Translations under genes and position numbers: made by a program
DNA from: an uncultured Collinsella sp.
GTDB taxonomy: Bacteria; Actinomycetota; Coriobacteriia; Coriobacteriales; Coriobacteriaceae
Length of the DNA: 12,420 bases
Reading direction: 5' to 3'
Assembly: GCA_900766165.1 (NCBI GenBank)
Contig: CAAFUK010000082.1
Span: 1 to 12,420, forward strand
Notes under the pieces: model-generated
Database searches by the model: none
What the model saw: the letters and a program-made list of their open reading frames with translations, nothing else
What the model was told of the DNA's origin: nothing
Part shown: positions 5,887 to 12,420 of the stretch, piece by piece
Numbering within the stretch: position 1 is the stretch's first letter
Layout of the letters: each line of letters starts with the position of its first letter

Positions 5887-6610
5887 AGGCGAGGGCTTGG
5901 CGCTGAAGCTCGATGAGCTCGGCGATACCCTTGTCGCCCAGGTCGAGCAGGGCGTTGAGGCGCTTGCGGTCGAAGGGCGCCTGCTCGCCGGTACCCTGGA
6001 GCTCGATCATCTCACCGGTGTCGGTGGCGACGAGGTTCATGTCGACCTCGGCATGGCTGTCCTCGGAATAATCGAGGTCAAGCAGCGTATTGCCGTCGAC
6101 AACGCCCATGGAGATGGCAGCCACCTGGCCGGTAAGCGGGATGCGATCTATCTTGCCCGCCTCGACCCACATGGCGAGGGCGTCGTGCAGCGCCACCCAG
6201 GCGCCGGTGATGCTCGCTGTACGCGTGCCGCCATCGGCCTGAATCACATCGCAGTCGACGGTGACGGTGTACTCGCCGAGCGCCTTCATGTTGACGACGG
6301 TACGCAGGCTGCGGCCAATGAGGCGCTCGATCTCCATGGAGCGGCCCTTGCGGTTGGCGTGCTCGCGCTTGCAGCGCTTGCCGGTCGACGCCGGCAGCAT
6401 GGCGTATTCCGCGGTCACCCAGCCGGCCTTAGCTCCCTTTCGCCAGCCTGGCACGCCCTCCTCGATAGTGGCGGCGCACAGCACGCGCGTGTCACCGAAC
6501 TCGGCCAGACACGAGCCGTGAGCGTGCTTCATGACGCCACGGGTGAGCTTAACGGGGCGCAACTCGTTGGCGGCGCGACCGTTGGCGCGGTTGACCTGCA
6601 TGTACTCCAT
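5885..6610 (-). CDS. rph: Ribonuclease PH
   Basis: Phosphate-dependent 3'-to-5' exoribonuclease that trims tRNA precursors and structured RNAs. The 241 residues cover the single RNase PH domain. Visible features are the N-terminal NELRPVKLTRG (15-25), the basic region TGKRCKREHANRKGRSMEIERL (76-97) followed by IGRSLR, CDVIQADGGTRTASITGA (120-137) with the phosphate-binding GTR (128-130), and LDLDYSEDSHAEVDMN (177-192) with catalytic acidic residues. The ATG at 6610 is preferred because AAAGGA precedes it at a normal distance; a second ATG three codons later has its GGAG too close. The stop is TAA, embedded in a terminator stem. It lies 54 bp after murI with no terminator between, so the two are probably co-transcribed. 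Confidence 0.95.
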   Translation of the reverse strand: MEYMQVNRANGRAANELRPVKLTRGVMKHAHGSCLAEFGDTRVLCAATIEEGVPGWRKGAKAGWVTAEYAMLPASTGKRCKREHANRKGRSMEIERLIGRSLRTVVNMKALGEYTVTVDCDVIQADGGTRTASITGAWVALHDALAMWVEAGKIDRIPLTGQVAAISMGVVDGNTLLDLDYSEDSHAEVDMNLVATDTGEMIELQGTGEQAPFDRKRLNALLDLGDKGIAELIELQRQALA

Positions 6611-6664
6611 AGAAATTTCCTTTCGGCAAAAGATGTGGCGAAGGCTCTGGCAGCTGCCTTACAT

Positions 6665-7549
6665 CTATTTCAGCTCATCGATATCGATATGTTCGATGCT
6701 CTTGAGCGGCTGACCAAAGATAAAGCTGCCCGCCACCGCAAACTCGGCAATGTTATCGGCCGTCGTGGCAAAACGATGCTGCGGCTCGGCGGCGTCGCCC
6801 GCCAGCTGCTCGCGGCGCGTGAGGATATCGGTCAGCTCGCGCGTGGTCTCCTCGGCGGAACTCACGACGCGCACCCCAGGCCCCAGCGCATGGCGGATAG
6901 GTCCCACCAACAGCGGAAAATGCGTACAGCCGAGCACCACGGTATCGATGCCGTGGTCGCGCAGCGGCTCAACCGTGGCACCCACCAGCGCACGCACGGC
7001 AGGCGTATCGAAGATGTCCTCGTTCTCAAGCCACTGTTCCTGCAGATGTGCACCCGAGGCGAGCTCGTGTTCGACAACCTCGACAAAGCTCGAGGCTGGA
7101 CAGCCGTATACATCGACGCCGGCATCTAGATCCTGAATGGCGCGCGTGTAGGCGCCCGAGCGAATGGTGAGGTTGGTGGCGAGCACGCCCACGCGACGCG
7201 TACGCGTGCTGTTGATTGCCGCACGGGCACCCGGCGCGATCACGCCGATCACGGGAACGTCGAGCACCTGCTGGGCCAGACGCAAGGCCGCAGCGGTCGC
7301 CGTGTTGCAGGCGATGACCATGATCTTGACGTCGTGCTTCGACAGCCAACGGCCCGCCTGCAACGCAAACGAGCGCACCTCATCCTCGGTGCGGGTGCCG
7401 TAGGGGCAGCGCTTGGTGTCGCCAAAGTAGTAGACGGACTCGTGCGGCAGCGCCGTCGCAATCGCGCGCGCAACCGTCAGACCGCCCAAACCAGAATCGA
7501 ACACGCCAATCGGGCGCGTGTCGCCTGCCGGATTCTCGATATCGGACAT
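6665..7549 (-). CDS. murI: Glutamate racemase
   Basis: Interconverts L- and D-glutamate and supplies D-Glu for the second position of the peptidoglycan stem peptide. The 294 residues are slightly longer than usual owing to about 12 extra N-terminal residues. Catalytic features are complete: FDSGLGGL (17-24), GDTKRCPYG (43-51), the first catalytic Cys81 in ACNTAT, and the second Cys208 in LGCTHFPLL. The ATG start is preceded by a G-rich GGTGAGG that sits rather close to it. The stop is TAG. It follows the HAD phosphatase gene by 51 bp and murE lies just beyond, so two cell-wall precursor enzymes flank the phosphatase. Confidence 0.96.
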   Translation of the reverse strand: MSDIENPAGDTRPIGVFDSGLGGLTVARAIATALPHESVYYFGDTKRCPYGTRTEDEVRSFALQAGRWLSKHDVKIMVIACNTATAAALRLAQQVLDVPVIGVIAPGARAAINSTRTRRVGVLATNLTIRSGAYTRAIQDLDAGVDVYGCPASSFVEVVEHELASGAHLQEQWLENEDIFDTPAVRALVGATVEPLRDHGIDTVVLGCTHFPLLVGPIRHALGPGVRVVSSAEETTRELTDILTRREQLAGDAAEPQHRFATTADNIAEFAVAGSFIFGQPLKSIEHIDIDELK

Positions 7550-7600
7550 TACCTCACCAGTCTCTCTCGAAAAGACATGTCCAAGTGCGGCGACGCCGCG

Positions 7601-8512
7601 CTACGAACGCGCCGCGACCAGCAGCTCTGCCGTCGCCGCCCAACCGTCGACAATTTTGCCGCGCGTAACGAAAGCGTTCTCGCAAGCAGCCAGGAACTCG
7701 GGCGCGCCGGCGCTCGTCAGGCCATTCTCGACCAGGCAGAACGTGCCCACGTGATCGGCCATGTAGAAGTCGGACTCGGAATCGCCGAGCGCGAGCGTCT
7801 CCTCGCGCTCGATCCCCAGGTGCTCGCAGAAGCGCGCGATGGCAACGCCCTTGTTGAGACCCGCGGGGTTGATGTTGAATGCGCGACCGTCCTCGACGCG
7901 ATCGAGCTCGAGCGTCGTCGGCTTGGACAGGTGAGTCAGATGGCCGTTGCAAGCCCAGATCAGACCGCAGCCGGCCTCGTCCAGGATGGCCTGAACCTCA
8001 TCGTCGGGCACATCGCCGCGCATGCCGACGGTGACCTCACGGTATTTGTAGCCGGTCGACATGTCGTTGTGATACTCGATCTTGTGCGGCCAGCGGGCGA
8101 GGATCTTCTCGCACACGCCGGTCTGCTCGATCACCTGGTGCGGCGTGAGGCCGCAAGAGGAGTCGTAGGGCATGTCGCCGGTCAGATACTCCCAATCGTT
8201 GGCTTTGAGGTCGTACATGACCAGGCCGCCCATCTCGCCGATGTAGGAGTTGAGACCGAGCACGCGCGCGTCCTCGTGGATCATGGTACGGTTGCGGCCC
8301 GAGGTGGGAACCACCTGAATACCAGCGCGAGCGAGCGCCACGACGGCCTCGACGAGTTTGGTCGAGGGGTTGCCGTCGTTGTCGCGTAGCACGCACGAGC
8401 CGGGTGCGAGCATCGTGGCATCCAGGTCGGTAAAGACGTACTTGACCTTGGCCAAGCGCTCGCGCATCTCGCCCGAAAGCTCGGCAACGGTTGGCAGGGT
8501 GTTGTGGGACAT
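7601..8512 (-). CDS. HAD-superfamily hydrolase, Cof-like (type IIB cap)
   Basis: A predicted cytoplasmic phosphatase of 303 residues with a complete HAD catalytic set: motif I DLDAT (29-33, nucleophile D29 and acid D31), motif II TSGR (70-73), motif III Lys221 in LNKG, and motif IV GDSESD (243-248). The insert between motifs II and III (about 90-200) is a type IIB cap, as in the Cof and sugar-phosphate phosphatase families. The substrate cannot be read from sequence; a sugar phosphate is the usual case. I chose the ATG at 8512 because GGAG lies six bases upstream. An in-frame ATG 14 codons earlier lacks a ribosome site. The stop is TAG. Its position between murE and murI suggests co-expression with wall synthesis but does not show a wall role. 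Confidence 0.88.
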   Translation of the reverse strand: MSHNTLPTVAELSGEMRERLAKVKYVFTDLDATMLAPGSCVLRDNDGNPSTKLVEAVVALARAGIQVVPTSGRNRTMIHEDARVLGLNSYIGEMGGLVMYDLKANDWEYLTGDMPYDSSCGLTPHQVIEQTGVCEKILARWPHKIEYHNDMSTGYKYREVTVGMRGDVPDDEVQAILDEAGCGLIWACNGHLTHLSKPTTLELDRVEDGRAFNINPAGLNKGVAIARFCEHLGIEREETLALGDSESDFYMADHVGTFCLVENGLTSAGAPEFLAACENAFVTRGKIVDGWAATAELLVAARS

Positions 8513-8619
8513 GGTTACTCCGTTTACGTAGAAGGGTTTGGACTTGGACGGCATGTTTTGATTGAGGGAGCACGCTTATGGCGACAGCGCACTCAGGGCG
8601 CCGCCGCCATCATGGTTCA

Positions 8620-10182
8620 TTAGTCAAACTGGGTAACATCGATCAGGCGATTGGCCAGCGAAAGGTCGCTCTCGATGGGCACGAACTCGTCGCCCACGTG
8701 CATGAGCTCCTCGTCACCCTTTGCCAGCAGCAAGACAATGGTGGGAGCATCGGGGTTGACGTACTCCTCGCGCGCCGCCTTGAACGCCGCATGCACGGCG
8801 GCTTCGCGATCGAGGATGATCTTGTTCGGCGTATCGTCGGGAACATGCTCGGCAAGCTCGCGACAGACCTTCATCGGGTCTTCGTGAGCTGGATCCTCGT
8901 TGGCAAAGATCATCAGGTCGGAATACGGTGCGGCCTCACGCGGAAGCTGCTCGCGGCGCTCCTGCGCCTTGCCGCCGGCAGCACCAAACACTGCGATGAC
9001 CGGGCTAGCGGGAAACGCGCGCTTGACCGACGAGAAAAGCGAACGGAACGAAAGCTGGTTGTGCGCATAGTCAACGACGCAGATCACGCGGCCGTCCTTC
9101 GACTCCACGACCTCCATGCGGCCCGGCACACGCAGTTTGGAGAGGCCCTTCTTGATAGCCTCGATACCGATGCCGATCTCGCGCGCAGCGGCGATAGCGA
9201 CCAGCGCGTTTTCCACGTTAAAGTCGCCCGCGATACCCAGCAGGACCTTCTCCCCCGCCTCGGGCTCGTCGGCGCTCATGCCGTGCAAGTTGAACTCGAT
9301 GCTAAAGCCGACCATGCGTACGTCGCTCGCCCACAGGCTTGCCTCGGGATGCTCGACGCCAACGGTCACCAAGCGCTCGGCCGTCGACGCTGCCTCCAGC
9401 ACACGGTCGACCTCTTCGGTGCCCAAATTCACCACGGCGGTCTTTGCCTGGTCAAAGATCCTGAGTTTGCTCTCAAAATAATCCTCAAACGTGGGGTGTT
9501 CGATCGGCGAGATGTGGTCGCGGCCGATGTTGAGGAAGCACGCCACGTCAAACGGCAGATTCTCGACGCGTTGGTACTTGAGTGCCTGGCTCGAGACCTC
9601 CATGACCATGGACTGGCGACCGGACGTGCGGCAGTTGGCGATATGGCGCCAGACCTCGGGGGCCTCGGGCGTAGTATTGGTGCTCTCATAGCACTCGATG
9701 CCATCGTCGGTACTCACCGAGCCGATCATGCCGCAGGACTCGCCCGCCGCTTTGATAATCGACTGGAGCATAAAAGCGGCCGTGGTCTTTCCCTTGGTAC
9801 CGGTGATGCCCACGATCTTGACGTCGTGGTCGGGACGGTCGTAGACCTCCGGCGGCAACAAGGCCATGGCCGTGCGAACGCTGTCCACGACCAGCATCGC
9901 AGCACCGCTCTCCTGCGCCAGCGGCTCCAGAGACTCGACCAGCGACTCCTCGCACACAAATGCGACGGCGCCCGCATCGAGCGCCATGCGCAAAAACGCG
10001 GGCTTAAAGGCAGCACCTTTGCAGAAGAACACGTCACCTGCCGAGACCGCGCGCGAATCAAACGAGCAGCCGGTCACGGCACGCTCGTCAACCTGCTCCG
10101 ATGCGCGCAGCTCGCCGCACACATCGAGAAGCTTGGCAAGCGTATCGACCGTGGTCACGGTCGCGGAATCCGAATGGTGCAT
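8620..10182 (-). CDS. murE: UDP-N-acetylmuramoyl-tripeptide synthetase (MurE), probable Lys/Orn type
   Basis: Adds the third amino acid to UDP-MurNAc-L-Ala-D-Glu in peptidoglycan synthesis, using ATP. The 520 residues hold the three Mur-ligase domains: N-terminal UDP-binding domain (about 1-115), central ATPase with the P-loop GITGTKGKTT (125-134), NTTPE (169-173), EVSSQAL (195-201) and the probable carbamylated Lys239 in ESKLRIF, and a C-terminal domain with VPGRMEVV (352-359) and DYAHN (371-375). The usual DNPR specificity motif of diaminopimelate-adding enzymes is replaced by EDPAHEDP (429-436), with Ala at the Arg position, as in Lys- or Orn-type enzymes. The C-terminal LAKGDEE is also like that clade. 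The ATG is preceded by AAGGTGA; the stop is TAA. It has its own promoter. Confidence 0.93.
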   Translation of the reverse strand: MHHSDSATVTTVDTLAKLLDVCGELRASEQVDERAVTGCSFDSRAVSAGDVFFCKGAAFKPAFLRMALDAGAVAFVCEESLVESLEPLAQESGAAMLVVDSVRTAMALLPPEVYDRPDHDVKIVGITGTKGKTTAAFMLQSIIKAAGESCGMIGSVSTDDGIECYESTNTTPEAPEVWRHIANCRTSGRQSMVMEVSSQALKYQRVENLPFDVACFLNIGRDHISPIEHPTFEDYFESKLRIFDQAKTAVVNLGTEEVDRVLEAASTAERLVTVGVEHPEASLWASDVRMVGFSIEFNLHGMSADEPEAGEKVLLGIAGDFNVENALVAIAAAREIGIGIEAIKKGLSKLRVPGRMEVVESKDGRVICVVDYAHNQLSFRSLFSSVKRAFPASPVIAVFGAAGGKAQERREQLPREAAPYSDLMIFANEDPAHEDPMKVCRELAEHVPDDTPNKIILDREAAVHAAFKAAREEYVNPDAPTIVLLLAKGDEELMHVGDEFVPIESDLSLANRLIDVTQFD

Positions 10183-10217
10183 CTTTCACCTTTCTCAGCC
10201 ATTTGGCAGGGACGGTT

Positions 10218-10246
10218 TTTATAGTAACTGAAACGCACCCACGCAA
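10218..10246 (-). promoter_or_regulatory. murE promoter
   Basis: On the minus strand a -35 TTGCGT (10246-10241) and a -10 TATAAA (10223-10218) are separated by 17 nt, with a leader of about 30 nt to the murE start. The -35 box overlaps the last bases of the asnB terminator U-tract, so the two signals are packed end to end. Confidence 0.72.
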
Positions 10247-10269
10247 AAACGGCTCCCGGAGGAGCCGTT
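10245..10269 (-). terminator. Intrinsic terminator of asnB
   Basis: A perfect 9-bp stem, AACGGCTCC (10248-10256) with GGAGCCGTT (10261-10269), is closed by the 4-nt loop CGGA (TCCG on the transcript). On the minus strand TTTTT lies at the 3' foot. It begins about 25 bp after the asnB stop codon. Confidence 0.92.
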
Positions 10270-10294
10270 ACGCGCAGGCGTTCGTAAGCCGAGA

Positions 10295-12175
10295 CTAGGC
10301 AGCCTGAACAGAAGGCTGGCCCTCGTCGATAAAGAAGCGCTTGTACCACACCAGGAACACGAGCGGCGTATAGATCTTGCGCTGGAAATCGCCCTTGCCC
10401 GCAAAGTGCAGGTCGAGCAGATGCATGAGCTCGTCGGTATCGAAGAACTCGCTTGCCCACGGCGCGGTGAAGTACTCCTTGACATAGTCGTACCACTTTT
10501 GCTCGCGCAGCCAGTAGACAATCGGCACCGGGAAGCCCACCTTGGGACGGGTGGCCCACTCATCGGGCAGCGACTTGTTGGCAGCGTGGCGGAGTACCTG
10601 CTTGTTGCCGTTCTCGTTGATGCGGTAGCGATCGGGAATGTGCTCGGCGAACTCCATGACTTTGCGGTCCAGGAAGGGCACGCGCAGCTCCAGCGAGTGC
10701 GCCATGCACATCTTGTCGGCCTTGAGCAGAATGTCGCCCGGGAGCCACATGTTCATGTCCAGGTACTGCTTCTTGACCAGCTCGGGCTGACCCTTCACGC
10801 GCGCATAGATGGGAGCGGCAAGCTCGAAGGCGCCATCGCCGGTGTTGTACTCGGGCTTGAGCACGCCGTCGACCTCGCGCTCCGGCCATACCAGAGCCTG
10901 TCCCAGGAACGACTTCTCGGGGATCTCGGCACCCTTGACCAGGAAGTTATGTCCCTTGAAGTACGGCATATGCAGCGCCAGGTTACCGAGCGCGCGACGG
11001 ATGGGCAGCGGCACCATCTTTTTGTACTTGCGCACCGGGACCGTGTCCTCGTAGTAGGCGTAGCCGCCAAAGAGCTCGTCGGCGCCTTCGCCCGAAAGCA
11101 CGACGGTGACGTCCTTGCGGGCCATCTCGGCCAAGAACCACAGCGGCACGGAAGACAGGTTGGACTGCGGCTCGTCCATGTGATACTGGATGTCCTCGAG
11201 CGCACCGAAGAACTCGTCGGCGGTAATCATCTTGCGGACATTCTCGACGCCGAGCTTGTCAGAAAGTTCCTTGGCGTAGTTAGTCTCGTTGAAATTCTTG
11301 TAATCGAAGCCCACCGAGAAGGTCTTGTCGGGCATGAGGCAAGCGGCGATGTAGCTGGAGTCGACGCCGCCGGAGAGGAACGACGCGACCTTGACGTCGG
11401 CGATGCGATGGGCCTCGACGCTCTCGTGCACGACCTCATCCAGCTCGTCGACGTACTCCTCGAACGGCTTCTCGACGGCAGAGTAATCGCAATCCCAATA
11501 GCGCTCGATGTTCATCTTGCCGGTCGGGATGTCTACGGTAAAGTAATGCGCCGGCGGCAGCTTGTAGACACCCTCGAAGAAGGTCTCCTCGGTTGCCGAA
11601 TACTGCAGCGTCATGTACGGACGCAGGGCCTTTTTGTTGACCGCCTTGTGGAAGTGCGGGTAGTCCAGGAAGCTCTTGATCTCGGAACCAAAGAGCACGC
11701 CCGGAGCGCCGTCGCCCGCATCGGCCATGGGATAGTAGTAGAGCGGCTTGATGCCAAAGATATCGCGGGCGCCAAAAAGCTTGTTCTTCTTCTTGTCCCA
11801 GATGACGAAGGCGTACATACCGCGCAAGCGATCGAGTACCGCCTCGCCCCACTCCTCGTAGCCGTGCAGGAGGCTCTCGGTGTCGGCGCCGCAGTGGAAC
11901 TTGTAGCCCTTGGCCTCGAGCTCGGAGCGAAGCTCCTGGAAGTTGTAGATCTCGCCGTTGAAGACGATAACGACGCTGCCGTCCTCATTGGCCATGGGCT
12001 GAGCGCCGGCCTCGGTCAGGTCGAGGATCGACAAGCGGCGGAAGCCGAGGGCAACGCGGCCGTCGATAAACTGACCGCCCATGTCGGGACCACGATGGAC
12101 GATGCGGTCCATCATCTTGGTGAGCACCTCGGATTGGTTATCCGTCCCACCGACAAAACCGACAAAACCGCACAT
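10295..12175 (-). CDS. asnB: Asparagine synthetase, glutamine-hydrolysing
   Basis: Makes asparagine from aspartate, glutamine and ATP in the cytoplasm. The 626 residues form the usual two domains. The N-terminal class II glutaminase starts with the nucleophile Cys2 (MCGFVGF) and has RRLSI (46-50), NGEIYNF (73-79) and GADTE (96-100) for glutamine binding. The C-terminal synthetase has the ATP pyrophosphatase loop SGGVDSS (268-274), SGEGADELFGGY (361-372), and the late RVPFLDR (498-504) and KVGFPVP (545-551). The ATG is preceded by AGGGGA seven bases upstream; the stop is TAG. It has its own promoter and terminator. AsnB paralogues in some bacteria instead amidate peptidoglycan precursors, and murE is next door, so that role cannot be excluded. 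Asparagine synthesis is the simpler reading. Confidence 0.95.
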   Translation of the reverse strand: MCGFVGFVGGTDNQSEVLTKMMDRIVHRGPDMGGQFIDGRVALGFRRLSILDLTEAGAQPMANEDGSVVIVFNGEIYNFQELRSELEAKGYKFHCGADTESLLHGYEEWGEAVLDRLRGMYAFVIWDKKKNKLFGARDIFGIKPLYYYPMADAGDGAPGVLFGSEIKSFLDYPHFHKAVNKKALRPYMTLQYSATEETFFEGVYKLPPAHYFTVDIPTGKMNIERYWDCDYSAVEKPFEEYVDELDEVVHESVEAHRIADVKVASFLSGGVDSSYIAACLMPDKTFSVGFDYKNFNETNYAKELSDKLGVENVRKMITADEFFGALEDIQYHMDEPQSNLSSVPLWFLAEMARKDVTVVLSGEGADELFGGYAYYEDTVPVRKYKKMVPLPIRRALGNLALHMPYFKGHNFLVKGAEIPEKSFLGQALVWPEREVDGVLKPEYNTGDGAFELAAPIYARVKGQPELVKKQYLDMNMWLPGDILLKADKMCMAHSLELRVPFLDRKVMEFAEHIPDRYRINENGNKQVLRHAANKSLPDEWATRPKVGFPVPIVYWLREQKWYDYVKEYFTAPWASEFFDTDELMHLLDLHFAGKGDFQRKIYTPLVFLVWYKRFFIDEGQPSVQAA

Positions 12176-12226
12176 ATACTATCCCCTCTGCTGTTGCTGG
12201 GCATCAAATCGAATCAGTAGCTTTTG

Positions 12227-12232
12227 AGTATA
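12227..12232 (-). promoter_or_regulatory. Probable -10 box of asnB
   Basis: The minus strand reads TATACT about 50 bp before the asnB start. The region 17 nt upstream (CGCCCC) bears no likeness to a -35 box, suggesting an activator-dependent or weak promoter. The leader would be about 45 nt, too short for a T-box. Confidence 0.45.
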
Positions 12233-12363
12233 CCCGAGGGCGTAAAGAGGGGCGGAATGTTCAGGCAATCTCAACTGAATCAGCTCCGCTGTGACACGCG
12301 TGGTTGATTTCTGATCTCAACCGAACACATTGAGCTGATGGCTCGCTCCCGCAGTTAGCCGAA

Positions 12364-12403
12364 CGCCCCCGCGGCCCCTCCTGGGGTCCGGGGGCGCCGT
12401 TTT
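12364..12403 (+). terminator. Strong GC-rich hairpin with plus-strand U-tract
   Basis: Bases 12364-12371 pair with 12389-12396. After one bulged base, 12373-12378 pair with 12383-12388, leaving the 4-nt loop TCCT. About 14 pairs form, nearly all G-C. On the plus strand it is followed by CCGTTTTCCC. No plus-strand gene precedes it, so it either ends a short plus-strand RNA, attenuates a gene beyond the window edge, or acts for a minus-strand gene entering from the right, despite lacking a U-tract in that direction. Confidence 0.5.
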
Positions 12404-12420
12404 CCCAGTTGAAGGAACGG

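Noticed and set aside
7588..7600. 13-base palindrome between the HAD gene and murI
   Set aside because: GC-only palindrome with too little loop for a stable hairpin and no U-tract; likely chance in GC-rich DNA.
8578..8610. Imperfect inverted repeat ATGGCG/CGCCAT after murE
   Set aside because: Six pairs, an internal loop and four GCGC pairs, but no U-tract on either strand. I cannot call it a terminator.
8576..8620. 14-codon frame overlapping the murE stop (TAATG)
   Set aside because: The stop-start overlap suggests coupling, but the peptide (MNHDGGGALSALSP) is low-complexity and sits in an imperfect hairpin region. Nothing beyond the overlap supports it.
12176..12226. T-box or other riboswitch in the asnB leader
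   Set aside because: The leader from the predicted start is about 45 nt, and no conserved T-box bulge sequence or specifier loop is visible.
1..12420. Mobile element, prophage, CRISPR or toxin-antitoxin system
   Set aside because: Every sizeable minus-strand frame is a recognised housekeeping gene; no transposase, integrase, terminal inverted repeats or spacer-repeat array is seen.

Overview
The window looks like a chromosomal housekeeping segment from a high-GC Gram-positive anaerobe of the class Coriobacteriia, most probably Collinsella or a close relative. The species-level guess is inference. It rests on the GC-rich coding bias, the Veg-IspE pair, a LysRS carrying an extra tRNA-binding domain, and a MurE that lacks the diaminopimelate-recognising Arg. 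I see no phage genes, transposases, CRISPR array or defence island. All twelve protein genes and the single tRNA gene lie on the minus strand, so transcription runs from the right end to the left end.

Layout in transcription order, right to left. (1) 12420-12176: non-coding DNA upstream of asnB, with an asnB -10 box, direct repeats and a strong hairpin whose U-tract faces the plus strand. (2) asnB (glutamine-dependent asparagine synthetase), closed by a clean intrinsic terminator that overlaps the -35 box of the next promoter. (3) A cell-wall and nucleotide/RNA quality-control run: murE, a HAD-family phosphatase, murI and rph. It ends in a hairpin terminator built over the rph stop codon. (4) rdgB and dtd, 3 nt apart, ending in an unusual hairpin. 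(5) veg and ispE, 2 nt apart, from a recognisable promoter. (6) tRNA-Pro(CGG) with an encoded CCA and its own terminator. (7) tatA, with a good promoter containing an operator-like palindrome, and a terminator. (8) greA and lysS, separated by a hairpin that could attenuate lysS. After lysS come another copy of the unusual hairpin and a strong terminator at the left edge.

Functionally the genes group into peptidoglycan precursor synthesis (murE, murI), isoprenoid precursor synthesis (ispE), proofreading or sanitation (rdgB cleans nucleotide pools, dtd removes D-aminoacyl-tRNA, rph trims tRNA 3' ends), translation and transcription (lysS, tRNA-Pro, greA), export (tatA) and amino-acid supply (asnB).

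The gene content is conventional. The most unusual signals are: two hairpins placed directly after the lysS and dtd stop codons that share loop and frame but differ by compensatory stem changes; the LysRS-tRNA-binding-domain fusion; the MurE specificity motif; a possible attenuator between greA and lysS; a palindrome inside the tatA promoter; and the complete absence of TGA stop codons among twelve genes.
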